DNA of 64,000 bases from JBGPLJ01 sp035644395. GTDB taxonomy: Bacteria; Pseudomonadota; Gammaproteobacteria; Steroidobacterales; Steroidobacteraceae. Every line of letters begins with the position of its first letter. Position 1 is the stretch's first letter. The notes beneath the pieces were generated by a model, which made no database searches, was not told the DNA's origin, and saw nothing but the letters and a program-made list of their open reading frames with translations. The stretch spans positions 124,001 through 188,000 of the forward strand of contig DASQOR010000090.1 in assembly GCA_035644395.1 (NCBI GenBank), given 5' to 3'. Shown here one piece after another: positions 16,119 through 25,046 of this stretch. The position numbers and the translations under genes are program-made.

Positions 16119-16580
16119 TTAGTTTTTCGCCGCTTTCGGCCGGACCGCGACTCCCTGCACTTCGAAGTGCCCGCCGCGCAGCAGCGATCCCGCACCGATG
16201 AACGCGCGCGCTGGAAACTGGCCGTTGAAATAGGTGCGATAGGTGGCGTTGAAGGTGTCGTAGAGTTTCAAGTCCGTGCAGTAGACGGTGACTGACACCA
16301 GATCGTTCATGCTGAAGCCGGCCTTCTCGACCGTTTTCTTCACCGAGTCCATGACCATCTGCGCTTCCACCTTCACGTCCGCGGGCGCCTGGCCAGTGGC
16401 GGGGTCGAGGCCGAGGTGGCCGGCGACGTACAGCGTGTCGCCCACGAGGACGCCGTTGCTGAATGGCAGGCCCGGGTTGGCGGCCAGCCGCTCGTCGGTG
16501 ATGTAGCTGCGTGCGGCATCTCCAGCAAATCCGGGGACTGTCGCGAGCAGGCCTGCGACGAGAAGCAGTTTCTTGATCAT
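16119..16580 (-). CDS. exported RidA/YjgF-like protein
   Basis: A 153-residue protein of the RidA (YjgF/YER057c/UK114) fold, with N-G-V-L-V-G-D-T-L-Y-V-A-G-H-L-G near residue 42 and the family's C-terminal I-G-A-G-S-L-L-R-G-G-H-F-E-V block. Unlike classical RidA it has a signal peptide (MIKKLLLVAGLLATVPGFAG), so it is probably periplasmic. The usual catalytic Arg of imine deaminases is not clear here, where classical members read R-x-x-V; the sequence has F-I-G-A-G. It therefore may not deaminate 2-aminoacrylate. Start 16580 is supported by CGGGAG seven bases upstream. A second, canonical RidA is at 44376-44771. Confidence 0.8.
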   Translation of the reverse strand: MIKKLLLVAGLLATVPGFAGDAARSYITDERLAANPGLPFSNGVLVGDTLYVAGHLGLDPATGQAPADVKVEAQMVMDSVKKTVEKAGFSMNDLVSVTVYCTDLKLYDTFNATYRTYFNGQFPARAFIGAGSLLRGGHFEVQGVAVRPKAAKN

Positions 16581-16651
16581 GCGGATACTCCCGAGTTGGA
16601 ACCGGCCCGTATGATAATGCGTCAGCCCGCAAGCGAGCGCCGGAGGTTCGA

Positions 16652-17430
16652 GTGAGCGAACAAGCGCCTGTCTGGATCGAAGTGGGATCGGCCGAAGCGC
16701 TCTCGACCAAGCCCCTCGCCACGGTCGCCGTCGGCGGGCCGCTCGGGTGACGGGGAACCCGGATTCGAAGCCGATCGGGTGCCGAGCCATGGGGTCAAGG
16801 TCGAGGGCGGCAAGGGTTTCGTCAGTGCGAAGCCGGTGAGCCGGCGCAATCGACTGCCTCATCCCGTGCTGCCGGTCTCCAGGGAGCCGAAACGCGAGCC
16901 GGGGCCGGTGCGCGTCGCCGGCATTTCCACGACGGCGATGGACGCGAAGAATCCGCGCTACTCGACCTCGGATGCCTTGCTGGCTTCCGCGCTCGAGGGT
17001 GCGCGCCTGCACCTGGCCGTGCTCGATTGCGCAGATGGACAAGAAAGACCGCATGGTCGAGCGCATGAACTGCATCCAGAACCCGATCACCTTGAGCAAC
17101 AACGTGCTGATCCGCGACAAGGTGGCCGCCTGCATCGTTACGGGCGGGCAGGACAACGTGCAGGCGGTCGCCGGGCAGATGGCGGGCTTTTTCGGCGAGC
17201 TCGGTTTCGTGCTGCCGCCGTTTCCCTTCATTGGCCACTCGCTCGGCTGGATGCGGAGGACATGGAGCGCAACGTCGAGTTCGTGCGTCATCACGAAGGA
17301 CTGCATGCCGGCGCGCGGGAGCTTGCCTCGCGTGCGATCGATGTGGCGCAACGCCTGATCGACAACAGCATGGGCACCGCGCACATCGAGCGCGGCGGCC
17401 GCAAGGCCAACAAACCGTCGCAGGCGCGGC
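16652..17430 (+). pseudogene. eroded Rieske/flavodoxin-type oxidoreductase gene
   Basis: A GTG with a good ribosome binding site (GGAGG, 16642-16646) starts a Rieske-like N-terminus (V-W-I-E-V-G-S-A-E-A-L) that stops after 32 codons. Other frames then carry, in order, a post-Rieske segment (G-E-P-G-F-E, V-K-V-E-G-G), a linker (G-P-V-R-V-A-G-I-S-T-T-A-M-D), a flavodoxin-like piece (R-A-C-T-W-P-C-S), and a longer one (E-R-M-N-C-I-Q-N-P-I-T through G-G-Q-D-N-V-Q-A-V-A-G-Q-M). The last piece, D-A-E-D-M-E-R-N, is one base out of frame at about 17250. Remembered relatives have a complete Rieske cluster and a central flavodoxin block, both missing here, so several deletions and frameshifts must have occurred. 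Not expressed as an enzyme in this form. Confidence 0.7.
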
Positions 17431-17434
17431 GCGT

Positions 17435-19066
17435 TTACCTCGGCGCGCCGAACATCCGTCCAAAGAAATCGCCGTCGTTCCAGCTCGGGCGGGCGTGCTC
17501 ATTCGCGATCCGGTACGCCATGTGCGCATTGACGCGGGCGAGCTTCGCCAGGAATTCATAGTCGATCGGCTGCGACAGGTCGTCGCCCGGCTGGTGGTAA
17601 TGATTGCGGCGGAATTCACTCACGATGCGGAAAGCATCGACGCCGCTGAAGGTCGATTTCACGCCGACGTCGATCAGGATCGCGGGAATGCCGCTGCGCA
17701 CGAAGGAGAACTGGTCGCTGCGCACGAAGCGCACCTGCTCGGGCCACGGATCGGCCGACAGGTACAGCGATTCGTCCCGGGCCGCCTCGACCGCGACCCG
17801 GCCGAGCGAGGAATGGCCCGACCCGATGGCGACGAGGTCCTCGAAGTTCGTGAGCGCGACCGGCATGTCGATGTTGATGTCCGCGACGATGCTGGCGCGC
17901 GGCACCGGCGGCGCGTGCAGAAAATATTCGGAACCGAGGAGGCCCTTCTCCTCGGCCGTCAATGCGACGAACAGCATCGAGCGCTGCATGCGGCTGGCGC
18001 GGCCGGCGAGCACGCGGGAGTTCTCGAGCAGGATCGCGACACCGCTCGCGTTGTCGAGCGCGCCGTTGTAGATCGCATCGCCGGCGAGCGCCGGATTGTG
18101 GCCGAGATGATCGAGATGCGCGCTCATCACGAGATATTCGGCGGCGAGCTTCGCGTCCTTGCCCGGCAGCAGGCCGACGACATTGACGCTGGTGCGGTGA
18201 TTGAGCACCGACTTGATCGTGAAGGTGATCGTGCCCTGGAGCGCGAAGCCCTGCGGCTTGCTCAGGGTCGCGAGCGCGAAGACCTCCTCGAGCGTGTGCG
18301 GCGCGCCTTCGAACAATTTCGCCGTGCCGGCCGGGCTCGAGAGGAGGTTGCCCTGGACCGGCGCGAAGCTGTCGACCGCATTGCCGTCCTCATCCACCCA
18401 GCGCATGCCGGGGAGCCAGCTTGCAGCGACCCGCCGCTCCCAGGTGGGCTCCTGTTCTTCCACGGGCGCACCGATCGTGATCACGCCGACGGCACCGCGC
18501 GCCGCCATCTCCGTGCCTTTGACGTGCACCGATGAATAATAGGCACGCCGATCGACCGGGAAGGCGGGTGGCGCGCCGTTCAGGACGACGGCGACCCGTC
18601 CTTTCAGGTCGATGCCGGCGAAATCGTCGTAGCCGAGATCCGGTGCGCTGACGCCGTAGCCGACGAACACTAGCGGTCCCGTGACGGTCACTTCGCTCGC
18701 GTTGAAATTCGCGCGCGGCAGGAAATCGACGGCGCTCGCGAGCGTCGTCGTCACGCCGTTGCGTTCGAGGCTCGCCCTGGCCTCCGCCACGACGGCGTAC
18801 GACTCGAGCAGCGGCACCGTCTGGTACCAGCCGCCCTGGTCGCCGGCTGGCTTGAGGCCATTGGCCGCAAACTGGCTGGCCACGTAGGCCGCGGCGATCT
18901 CATGGCCCCGGGTGGCCGCCGCGCGCCCTTCGAGCGCGTCGTCCGCCAGGAATGCCATGTGACCATGGATGCGATCCGCGGTGATATCCCCCGATCCGTC
19001 CCCAGCGAAAGCCCAGGAGCCCGCGAGCGCCAGCGCGAATGCGCCCGCGCGTTTTCTCTTTGTCAT
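17435..19066 (-). CDS. M28 family zinc aminopeptidase with PA domain
   Basis: A 543-residue exported peptidase. A signal peptide (about 1-21, ending W-A-F-A-G) is followed by a lid and protease-associated domain (about 125-290) inserted before the catalytic core. The di-zinc site can be read: H317 (S-A-H-L-D-H-L), D338 (A-L-D-N-A-S-G), catalytic E372-E373 (T-A-E-E-K-G), D400 (I-N-I-D-M-P) and a histidine in N-H-Y-H-Q-P-G-D-D near 500. Relatives remove N-terminal residues from peptides in the periplasm or outside the cell. Start 19066 begins the signal peptide; the longer frame would overlap hrpB. It lies 38 bases after hrpB on the same strand. Confidence 0.9.
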   Translation of the reverse strand: MTKRKRAGAFALALAGSWAFAGDGSGDITADRIHGHMAFLADDALEGRAAATRGHEIAAAYVASQFAANGLKPAGDQGGWYQTVPLLESYAVVAEARASLERNGVTTTLASAVDFLPRANFNASEVTVTGPLVFVGYGVSAPDLGYDDFAGIDLKGRVAVVLNGAPPAFPVDRRAYYSSVHVKGTEMAARGAVGVITIGAPVEEQEPTWERRVAASWLPGMRWVDEDGNAVDSFAPVQGNLLSSPAGTAKLFEGAPHTLEEVFALATLSKPQGFALQGTITFTIKSVLNHRTSVNVVGLLPGKDAKLAAEYLVMSAHLDHLGHNPALAGDAIYNGALDNASGVAILLENSRVLAGRASRMQRSMLFVALTAEEKGLLGSEYFLHAPPVPRASIVADINIDMPVALTNFEDLVAIGSGHSSLGRVAVEAARDESLYLSADPWPEQVRFVRSDQFSFVRSGIPAILIDVGVKSTFSGVDAFRIVSEFRRNHYHQPGDDLSQPIDYEFLAKLARVNAHMAYRIANEHARPSWNDGDFFGRMFGAPR

Positions 19067-19104
19067 GCCCGCAATTTGGCAGGCGCTGGGCAGGCTGGCA
19101 AGGC

Positions 19105-21657
19105 TCAACGGCGGGGACGAACGCGGCGCGTCGGCGTCGCCTCGAGCGGATTGTCCGGCCAGTAATGTTTCGGATACCGGCCTTTCAGCTCTTTTCGAAC
19201 CTCGTGGTAACCGCGGGCCCAGAAGCTTTCCAGATCCCGCGTGACCTGCACCGGCCGGCCGGCCGGCGACAGCATCTTGAGGGTGAGCGGCACGCGGCCG
19301 TCCGCGAGCGAGGGCGTCACGCGCAGGCCGAAGAGCTCCTGCAGGCGAACGGAGACGGTTGGGGCGTCGCCTGCGTCATAGTCGATCGGAATGCGCGAAC
19401 CGCTCGGCACCGTGAGGTGGGTCGGTACGAGGCGCTCCAGCTCGTCGCGTTGCTTGAAGGTCAGGAGGCTGTGCAGTACTTCGGCGAGGTTGATCCGGGA
19501 CAAGTGTTCGCGACGCGACATGCCCGCGAGATACGGGGCGAGCCACTCGTCGATCGACGCGGCGAGCGCGGAGTCATTCAGCGCAGGCCAGTTGCCGGTG
19601 CGTTCCGGCAGGACGCGGCGCAGAAATTCGACGCGCGCCTGCCAGCTCCTCAACTCGCGCGACCACGGCAGCGCCTCGAGACCGAGCTCGCGGACACCCG
19701 CGACCATCGCGGAGACGATCGCATCCGCCGCATCGGCACCGAGCGGCCGCTCATCGAGAATCAGGGCGCCGAACGTGCGGACCTGTCGCGCGACGACCGC
19801 CTGCTGGCGGGAATTCCAGGTCGTCTCGGCCCGGGTCTCTATTTCGTCGGCGAACAGCTGCTCGAAATACTGCGGCTTGAGGGCAGCCGCGAGGAAGACG
19901 CGCGCCTCGCGATCGCCGGCGTCGAGTTCCGCGATCGCCAGCATCGGCGATTGACTCAAGGGCTGCGGTTCGGCGAACGACGCGCCGCGTCCGTTCGCGA
20001 GGAGGTAGCGGCCGGCATCGTCGCGCCGCTGCGCGATGCGGTCCGGGTACGCGAAGGCGACCAGTCCGCCGACGTCATCGAAGCGCGGGCGGGTCCCGCT
20101 TTCCCCGAGGTCGAGCCGGCGAAGAAAGAGGTCGCGCTGGCGACCCGCACGAAAGCGCGTGCCACCATCCACGTCGTATGCCGCCAGCGGCGAGCGGCCG
20201 CTGCGCAGCGCTTCGATGCGGGCTTCGAGATCCGCGTTGCGCTCGCGGCCCCGGGGCCGCAAGAGATCGCGTTCCGACAGGATGCCGGCGAGTTCGCAGG
20301 CGAGCGGGCCTGCGTTCATCGCGAGGCCGCGGACCATCATGTGGGCGAGCCGCGGATGCGTGCCGAGCGCGGCCATGGCCCGGCCCTCGTCGGTGATGCG
20401 CCCAGCTCGGTCGATCGCCCGCAAGCGCGCGAGGAGTTCGCGCGCTTGCGCCAAAGGCGCGGGCGGGGGCGGATCGAGCCAGCGCAGGCCGGCGACATCC
20501 GGACTGCCCCATTCGGCGAGTTCAAGCGCGAGCGGCGCGAGATCCGCTTCCAGGATTTCCGGGGTGCCGTGGGCGGCGAGCGATGCATGCTCGCCTTCGG
20601 TCCAGAGTCGGATGCAGATGCCGGGCGCGAGTCGTCCCGCCCGGCCGCGCCGCTGATCGGCGGACGAGCGCGAGCAGCGCACCGTCGTGAGCCGGTTCAT
20701 GCCCGATGGCGGATCGAACCGGTTGCGCCGCTCGAGGCCGGAATCGATGACGACGTGCACGCCTTCGATCGTAAGACTTGTTTCCGCGATGTTCGTAGCG
20801 AGCACCACCTTGCGCTCACCGGCGGCGGCAGGCCGCAGAGCGGCGTCCTGCGCGTCCGATGTCAGGTCGCCGTAGAGCGGCAGCACGCGCGTGCGCGGAT
20901 CGAGCGGCGCCCCGGCCAGCAATTCGCCGACGCGCCGGATCTCGCCGGCTCCCGGGAGGAAGACCAGGATATCGCCGCTCTCGCCGTCGTGAGCCGCTCG
21001 AATGGCGCGCGTCACTTCCTGCTCGATGCGCTGCGGTTCGCGATTCGCGCGCGGCGTGTATCGGGTTTCGACGCCGTAGCTGCGGCCCGGGGACGTCACG
21101 ATCGGCGCGTCGTTCAGGAGCCGCGCCACGGCTGTGCCATCGACCGTCGCGGACATCGCAAGCAATCGCAGGTCCTCGCGCACCGCGGACTGCGCATCTA
21201 GGCAGAGCGCCAGCGCGAGGTCCGCCTGCAGATTGCGTTCGTGGATTTCATCGAAAATGACGAGCCCGATGCCCTCGAGCGTCGGATCCTGCTGCAGGCG
21301 CCGCGTCAGGATGCCTTCGGTGATGACCTCGATGCGCGTGGCGCGCGACACCTGGTTTTCGAGCCGGGTACGATAGCCGACCGTCTCGCCAGCGCGCTCG
21401 CCGAGGATCGACGCCATGCGGGTCGCGACGGCGCGCGCGGCGAGCCGCCGCGGTTCCAGCATCACGATCTTGCGGCCGGCCAGCCACGGCGCCGCGAGCA
21501 GGAAGAGTGGAATCCCCGTGCTCTTGCCGGCTCCGGGCGGGGCCTCGAGCACCGCGTTGCGGTGCGCCGCCAATGCCTGCAGCAGTCGCGGCATCGCCTC
21601 GGCAACCGGCAGCTCCGGCAGGGAATTCGATGTCGCTTTGTCGGTGGGAGGAGCCAT
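19105..21657 (-). CDS. hrpB: ATP-dependent helicase HrpB
   Basis: A DEAH-box (here DEIH) superfamily 2 helicase of 850 residues, close to the 810-840 usual for HrpB. Walker A GAGKST (42-47), motif II DEIH (136-139), motif III S-A-T-V-D-G and the helicase C-terminal domain with Q-R-R-G-R-A-G-R-L are present, followed by the HA2 helical region and the HrpB-specific C-terminal domain. The biological role of HrpB is poorly known; its paralogue HrpA works on RNA and stalled ribosomes. It is divergent from the ada-like gene, with starts only about 24 bases apart, so the two promoters must overlap. Confidence 0.93.
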   Translation of the reverse strand: MAPPTDKATSNSLPELPVAEAMPRLLQALAAHRNAVLEAPPGAGKSTGIPLFLLAAPWLAGRKIVMLEPRRLAARAVATRMASILGERAGETVGYRTRLENQVSRATRIEVITEGILTRRLQQDPTLEGIGLVIFDEIHERNLQADLALALCLDAQSAVREDLRLLAMSATVDGTAVARLLNDAPIVTSPGRSYGVETRYTPRANREPQRIEQEVTRAIRAAHDGESGDILVFLPGAGEIRRVGELLAGAPLDPRTRVLPLYGDLTSDAQDAALRPAAAGERKVVLATNIAETSLTIEGVHVVIDSGLERRNRFDPPSGMNRLTTVRCSRSSADQRRGRAGRLAPGICIRLWTEGEHASLAAHGTPEILEADLAPLALELAEWGSPDVAGLRWLDPPPPAPLAQARELLARLRAIDRAGRITDEGRAMAALGTHPRLAHMMVRGLAMNAGPLACELAGILSERDLLRPRGRERNADLEARIEALRSGRSPLAAYDVDGGTRFRAGRQRDLFLRRLDLGESGTRPRFDDVGGLVAFAYPDRIAQRRDDAGRYLLANGRGASFAEPQPLSQSPMLAIAELDAGDREARVFLAAALKPQYFEQLFADEIETRAETTWNSRQQAVVARQVRTFGALILDERPLGADAADAIVSAMVAGVRELGLEALPWSRELRSWQARVEFLRRVLPERTGNWPALNDSALAASIDEWLAPYLAGMSRREHLSRINLAEVLHSLLTFKQRDELERLVPTHLTVPSGSRIPIDYDAGDAPTVSVRLQELFGLRVTPSLADGRVPLTLKMLSPAGRPVQVTRDLESFWARGYHEVRKELKGRYPKHYWPDNPLEATPTRRVRPRR

Positions 21658-21681
21658 GCCGGGAGTGCTAACTTATCATTC

Positions 21682-22650
21682 ATGCAAGCCCAGCCGACGT
21701 CCCGTGAAATGCGCCGTGCCTTCCTCGCGGGCGATGCATCGTACGACGGCATCTTCTTTACCGCGGTCCGCACGACCGGCATTTTCTGCCGGCCGCTCGA
21801 CACCGACGGCACGCCGCCGGGCTGGGTCGCGAAACTGACGGAACGGCTCGAGGCCTGCGCCGCCCAGCGGATCACGGCGACAGACCTGCGCCGCATGGGG
21901 ATCGACCCGGCGCGCGCGCGGCGCTATTTTCTGAAACACCATGGCATGACGTTCCAGGCGTTCTGCCGGGCACGACACCTGAACGAGGCGTTTCGCCGAA
22001 TCACGGAGGGGACGACGGTGACGCAGGCAGCACAGGAGAGCGGCTTCGAATCCGAGAGCGGATTTCGCGCGGCGTTCGCTCGCGTATTCGGCGCACCGCC
22101 GTCGGATGCGCTCAGTCGCGAGACCGTGACGCTCGGTTGGGTGGAGACGCCCGTTGGGCCGCTCGTCGTCGGCGCGACGGAAGACGCCGTATGCCTCCTC
22201 GAATTCAGCGACCGGCGCAGGCTCGAGAATCAGCTGAAGTCGCTCCGGCGCCGGTTCGGCGCGTCGCTCGTTCCCGGCTCCAATCGCTGGCTCGAGGCGC
22301 TCCGGAAGCAACTCGGCGAGTACTTCGCCGGCAAGCGCCGGGACTTCGACCTGCCACTGCGCTACCCGGGCACGCCGTTCCAGGAGAAAGTGTGGTTGGC
22401 GCTGCTGAAGATTCCCTACGGCTCGACCTGTGCATACAAGGACATCGCGCTCAAGGTCGGCAAGCCCGATGCCGTGCGCGCCGTGGGCACGGCGAACGGC
22501 ATGAACCGGATCGCGATCGTCATCCCCTGCCACCGCGTGGTGAATGCGAATGGCGATCTTGGCGGCTACGGCGGCGGCCTCTGGCGTAAGCGCCTGCTCC
22601 TTGACCTCGAGCAGGGCCAGGGCAATCTGCTGTCGGCACCGCGAATGTGA
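21682..22650 (+). CDS. Ada-like regulator and O6-alkylguanine-DNA alkyltransferase with reduced zinc domain
   Basis: A 322-residue protein of three parts. The N-terminal Ada zinc-domain start (D-A-S-Y-D-G-I-F-F-T-A-V-R-T-T-G-I-F-C-R-P, ending at 38) breaks off. Next comes an AraC-type helix-turn-helix region (about 60-145), then a complete alkyltransferase domain (about 150-320) with I-P-C-H-R-V (Cys283 is the acceptor). In Ada the zinc domain has four Cys ligands and takes methyl groups from phosphotriesters; here only C36 remains and the C-x-x-C-R-P half is absent. The protein should still repair O6-methylguanine, but the methyl-triggered activator switch is probably lost. The start overlaps the hrpB promoter region. 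Confidence 0.85.
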   Translation: MQAQPTSREMRRAFLAGDASYDGIFFTAVRTTGIFCRPLDTDGTPPGWVAKLTERLEACAAQRITATDLRRMGIDPARARRYFLKHHGMTFQAFCRARHLNEAFRRITEGTTVTQAAQESGFESESGFRAAFARVFGAPPSDALSRETVTLGWVETPVGPLVVGATEDAVCLLEFSDRRRLENQLKSLRRRFGASLVPGSNRWLEALRKQLGEYFAGKRRDFDLPLRYPGTPFQEKVWLALLKIPYGSTCAYKDIALKVGKPDAVRAVGTANGMNRIAIVIPCHRVVNANGDLGGYGGGLWRKRLLLDLEQGQGNLLSAPRM

Positions 22651-23070
22651 TCGAAACCGCAGATTCGCACGCGCGTTCCCCGCGCCGGCGCTGCTAGTCC
22701 GCCGTCCCGCGACCGGGTGGGACACCAAGTGAACGGTCCTGCGCTTGTCCGCGCCCGCTGCGGACTTCCGGCCAAGTTTTCCTTTCGCGACGGCCACCTG
22801 TGAGTCGCCGAGGCGCGATTGCCGCAGCGCGATTCGCGTGCCTTGCAGGGACCTTCATGCCGCCCTGACGGCGTCGGTCCGACCGGTGGACGAGGAACTT
22901 CGCTCTTCCGCACTATGTCTTGTCGCTTACATTATGTGAGGAAGGAGTCGCAGTTTTAATTCGAGGGCCTGTGCTCTTATTAAGTTGAATTTCGCGCCGC
23001 TATCTGGTCATGCCGAGCTTGAAGGGATCCATGAGCTGAAGGTTTCCAACGCTGCACGGAGGGCGTTCTA
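22651..23070. other. 420-base intergenic region before prkA
   Basis: No gene is seen. The first 250 bases are GC-rich. The stretch 22905-23000 is clearly less GC-rich and holds -10-like hexamers (cattat near 22930), but no -35 partner at proper spacing, so I do not call a promoter. The end of the region carries the ribosome binding site of prkA (GGAGG, nine bases before the ATG). Length and base composition suggest a regulated promoter with a leader. Confidence 0.4.
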
Positions 23071-25026
23071 ATGCAGCCGACGACCGCCGGATCAGACCCG
23101 CACCGACAATCGAGCTTTGTCGACTCGCTGAGTGCATTCAGTCGCCAGCACCGCGCCCAGCACTGGGAAGGCAACTTCGGCGACTTCCTCACCCGCATTC
23201 TTCCACCTGCCGCGACCTCGCTCGCCCGCTCCAGTCACCAGTACATCTGGGACATGCTGCGCTGGTACGGACGCACCAGCGAAGGCAAGGACGAAGCGTC
23301 GCGAGCCACCGAGCTATTCAGGCGCGAGCTCTTCGGCGTCGATGAGCCGCTGGCGCGCGTCGTCGACTACTTCAAGGCCGCCGCCGCCGGTTCCGATGTC
23401 GGTCGCCGGCTGCTGCTGCTGCTCGGCCCGCCGTCGGGAGGCAAATCGACCGTCGCGATCCTCTTGAAGCGCGGACTCGAGGAATACAGCCGCACGGACG
23501 AGGGAGCCTTGTACGGCATCAAGGGCTCGCCGATGCACGAATCGCCCCTCAACCTGATTCCCGCGAGCCTCAGGGCGGAGTTTCGCCAGAGCTACGGCGT
23601 CGACGTCTCCGGAGAACTCTCGCCGTGGGCGCGCGATCGGCTCGAGCGCGAGTACGAGGGTGACTACTTGAAGGTGCCGGTCGAGCGCGTGTTCCTCGCG
23701 GAATCGTCGCGCGTCGGCATCGGCACCTACGCGCCGCACGACCCGACGACCGCCGATATCGCCGACCTGGTCGGCTCGGTCGACCTGTCCAAGGTCGCCG
23801 AAGTGGGCGATGAAGGCGATCCGCGCGCCTGGTCCTGGTCGGGCGCCGTCTATGCCGCAAGCCGCGGCGTGCTCGAGATGATCGAGATCCTGAAGGTCAA
23901 GCGCGAATTCCTGTACCTGCTCTTGACGCTCACGCAGGAGAAGAACGTCAAGGTCTCGCGCTTCCCGCTCATCCATCTCGACGAGACCATCCTCGCGCAC
24001 ACCAATCTCGCGGAGTTCAACAAGTTCCTGCAGGAGAAGGAGAACGAGGCGCTGCTCGATCGCATGGTCATCATCAAGGTGCCCTATGCGCTCTCCTTCC
24101 ACGACGAGGCACGCATCTACCAGAAGCTCGTATCGGGCGCGCCGGCGTTTCGCAACGTCCACCTCGATCCGCACGTGCTGAAGCTCGCGTCCGTGTTCGC
24201 GATCCTCACGCGCCTCGAGAAGCCCGAACGCGAGGGCCTCGACGTCTCGAAGAAGCTGCGCATCTACGCGGGCGAGACCGTGGAAGGATTCGGCGAGACG
24301 GAGTCCGCGCGCCTCGCGAGCGAATCGCCCGACGAGGGGCTTGCGGGCGTGAGTCCGCGCTTCATCGTCAACTCGATCTCCAATGCGATTACACGCGGCA
24401 ATACCTCGAGCCTCACCAGCATGGAAGTGCTGCTCGCGCTCAAGGATTCCATCGAGAACGACGCGCGCATGGATGCGAAGCAGAAGAAGCTGTGGATCGA
24501 TCACCTGGTGCTTGCCCGCAAGGATTTCTACAACCGCTGGGTCAAGGAAGACGTGCATCGCGCCCTCTTCGCATCCTTCGAGGAGGAAGCGCAGCAGCTT
24601 CTGGAGAAGTATCTCGACGAGGTGGAAGCCTCGCTCGATCAGCGGCAGGTCACCGATCCGATCACGGGCGAGACGCGGGCGGCGGACGAACGCTTCCTGC
24701 GCTCGGTCGAGGAGAAGATCAAGGTCTCCGATTCCGGCAAGCTCTCGTTCCGCCAGGAAGTCGTGCGCAAGGCGATGGTCGCGTTCAAGGCGGGCGAGAA
24801 GTTCACGCTCGACAGCCATGCGCGCATGCACGAGGCCATCGAGCAGTACCTCTTCGAGGAGCGCCGCGATGTGCTGCGCCTCGTGACTTCGAGCGCGCGG
24901 CCCGACGACGAAGTGCGCAAGAAGATCTCGGCGGTGCAGCAGCGCCTCGTCAGCGAGTACGGCTACGACGATCACAGCGCGAAGGAAGCACTGAACTACG
25001 TAACGACCCTCTTGGCTCAGGAGTAG
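23071..25026 (+). CDS. prkA: PrkA serine protein kinase / AAA+ protein (YeaG)
   Basis: A 651-residue protein (family about 640-650). The N-terminal AAA-like PrkA domain has Walker A GPPSGGKST (119-127); the C-terminal PrkA kinase-like region lies beyond about 400. In Escherichia coli YeaG phosphorylates proteins and helps survival during prolonged nitrogen starvation and other stresses; in Bacillus PrkA has also been described as a protease-like AAA+ factor. The sequence shows the start clearly: ATG with GGAGG upstream. First gene of a three-gene operon with yeaH-like and spoVR-like genes, spaced 20 and 4 bases, an arrangement kept across many proteobacteria that do not form spores. Confidence 0.95.
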   Translation: MQPTTAGSDPHRQSSFVDSLSAFSRQHRAQHWEGNFGDFLTRILPPAATSLARSSHQYIWDMLRWYGRTSEGKDEASRATELFRRELFGVDEPLARVVDYFKAAAAGSDVGRRLLLLLGPPSGGKSTVAILLKRGLEEYSRTDEGALYGIKGSPMHESPLNLIPASLRAEFRQSYGVDVSGELSPWARDRLEREYEGDYLKVPVERVFLAESSRVGIGTYAPHDPTTADIADLVGSVDLSKVAEVGDEGDPRAWSWSGAVYAASRGVLEMIEILKVKREFLYLLLTLTQEKNVKVSRFPLIHLDETILAHTNLAEFNKFLQEKENEALLDRMVIIKVPYALSFHDEARIYQKLVSGAPAFRNVHLDPHVLKLASVFAILTRLEKPEREGLDVSKKLRIYAGETVEGFGETESARLASESPDEGLAGVSPRFIVNSISNAITRGNTSSLTSMEVLLALKDSIENDARMDAKQKKLWIDHLVLARKDFYNRWVKEDVHRALFASFEEEAQQLLEKYLDEVEASLDQRQVTDPITGETRAADERFLRSVEEKIKVSDSGKLSFRQEVVRKAMVAFKAGEKFTLDSHARMHEAIEQYLFEERRDVLRLVTSSARPDDEVRKKISAVQQRLVSEYGYDDHSAKEALNYVTTLLAQE

Positions 25027-25046
25027 CGGCTCGAGGAGAGATACTG

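Noticed and set aside
16581..17384. Upstream extension of the RidA-like frame over the pseudogene
   Set aside because: RidA starts at 16580 with a signal peptide and ribosome binding site; the extension is antisense to the Rieske/flavodoxin remains and shows no family similarity.
19039..21201. 720-codon plus-strand frame over hrpB
   Set aside because: Antisense shadow of a well-conserved helicase gene; composition is typical of mirror frames.
22651..23070. Sigma54 promoter for prkA
   Set aside because: No GG-N10-GC pair matching the -24/-12 consensus could be found.
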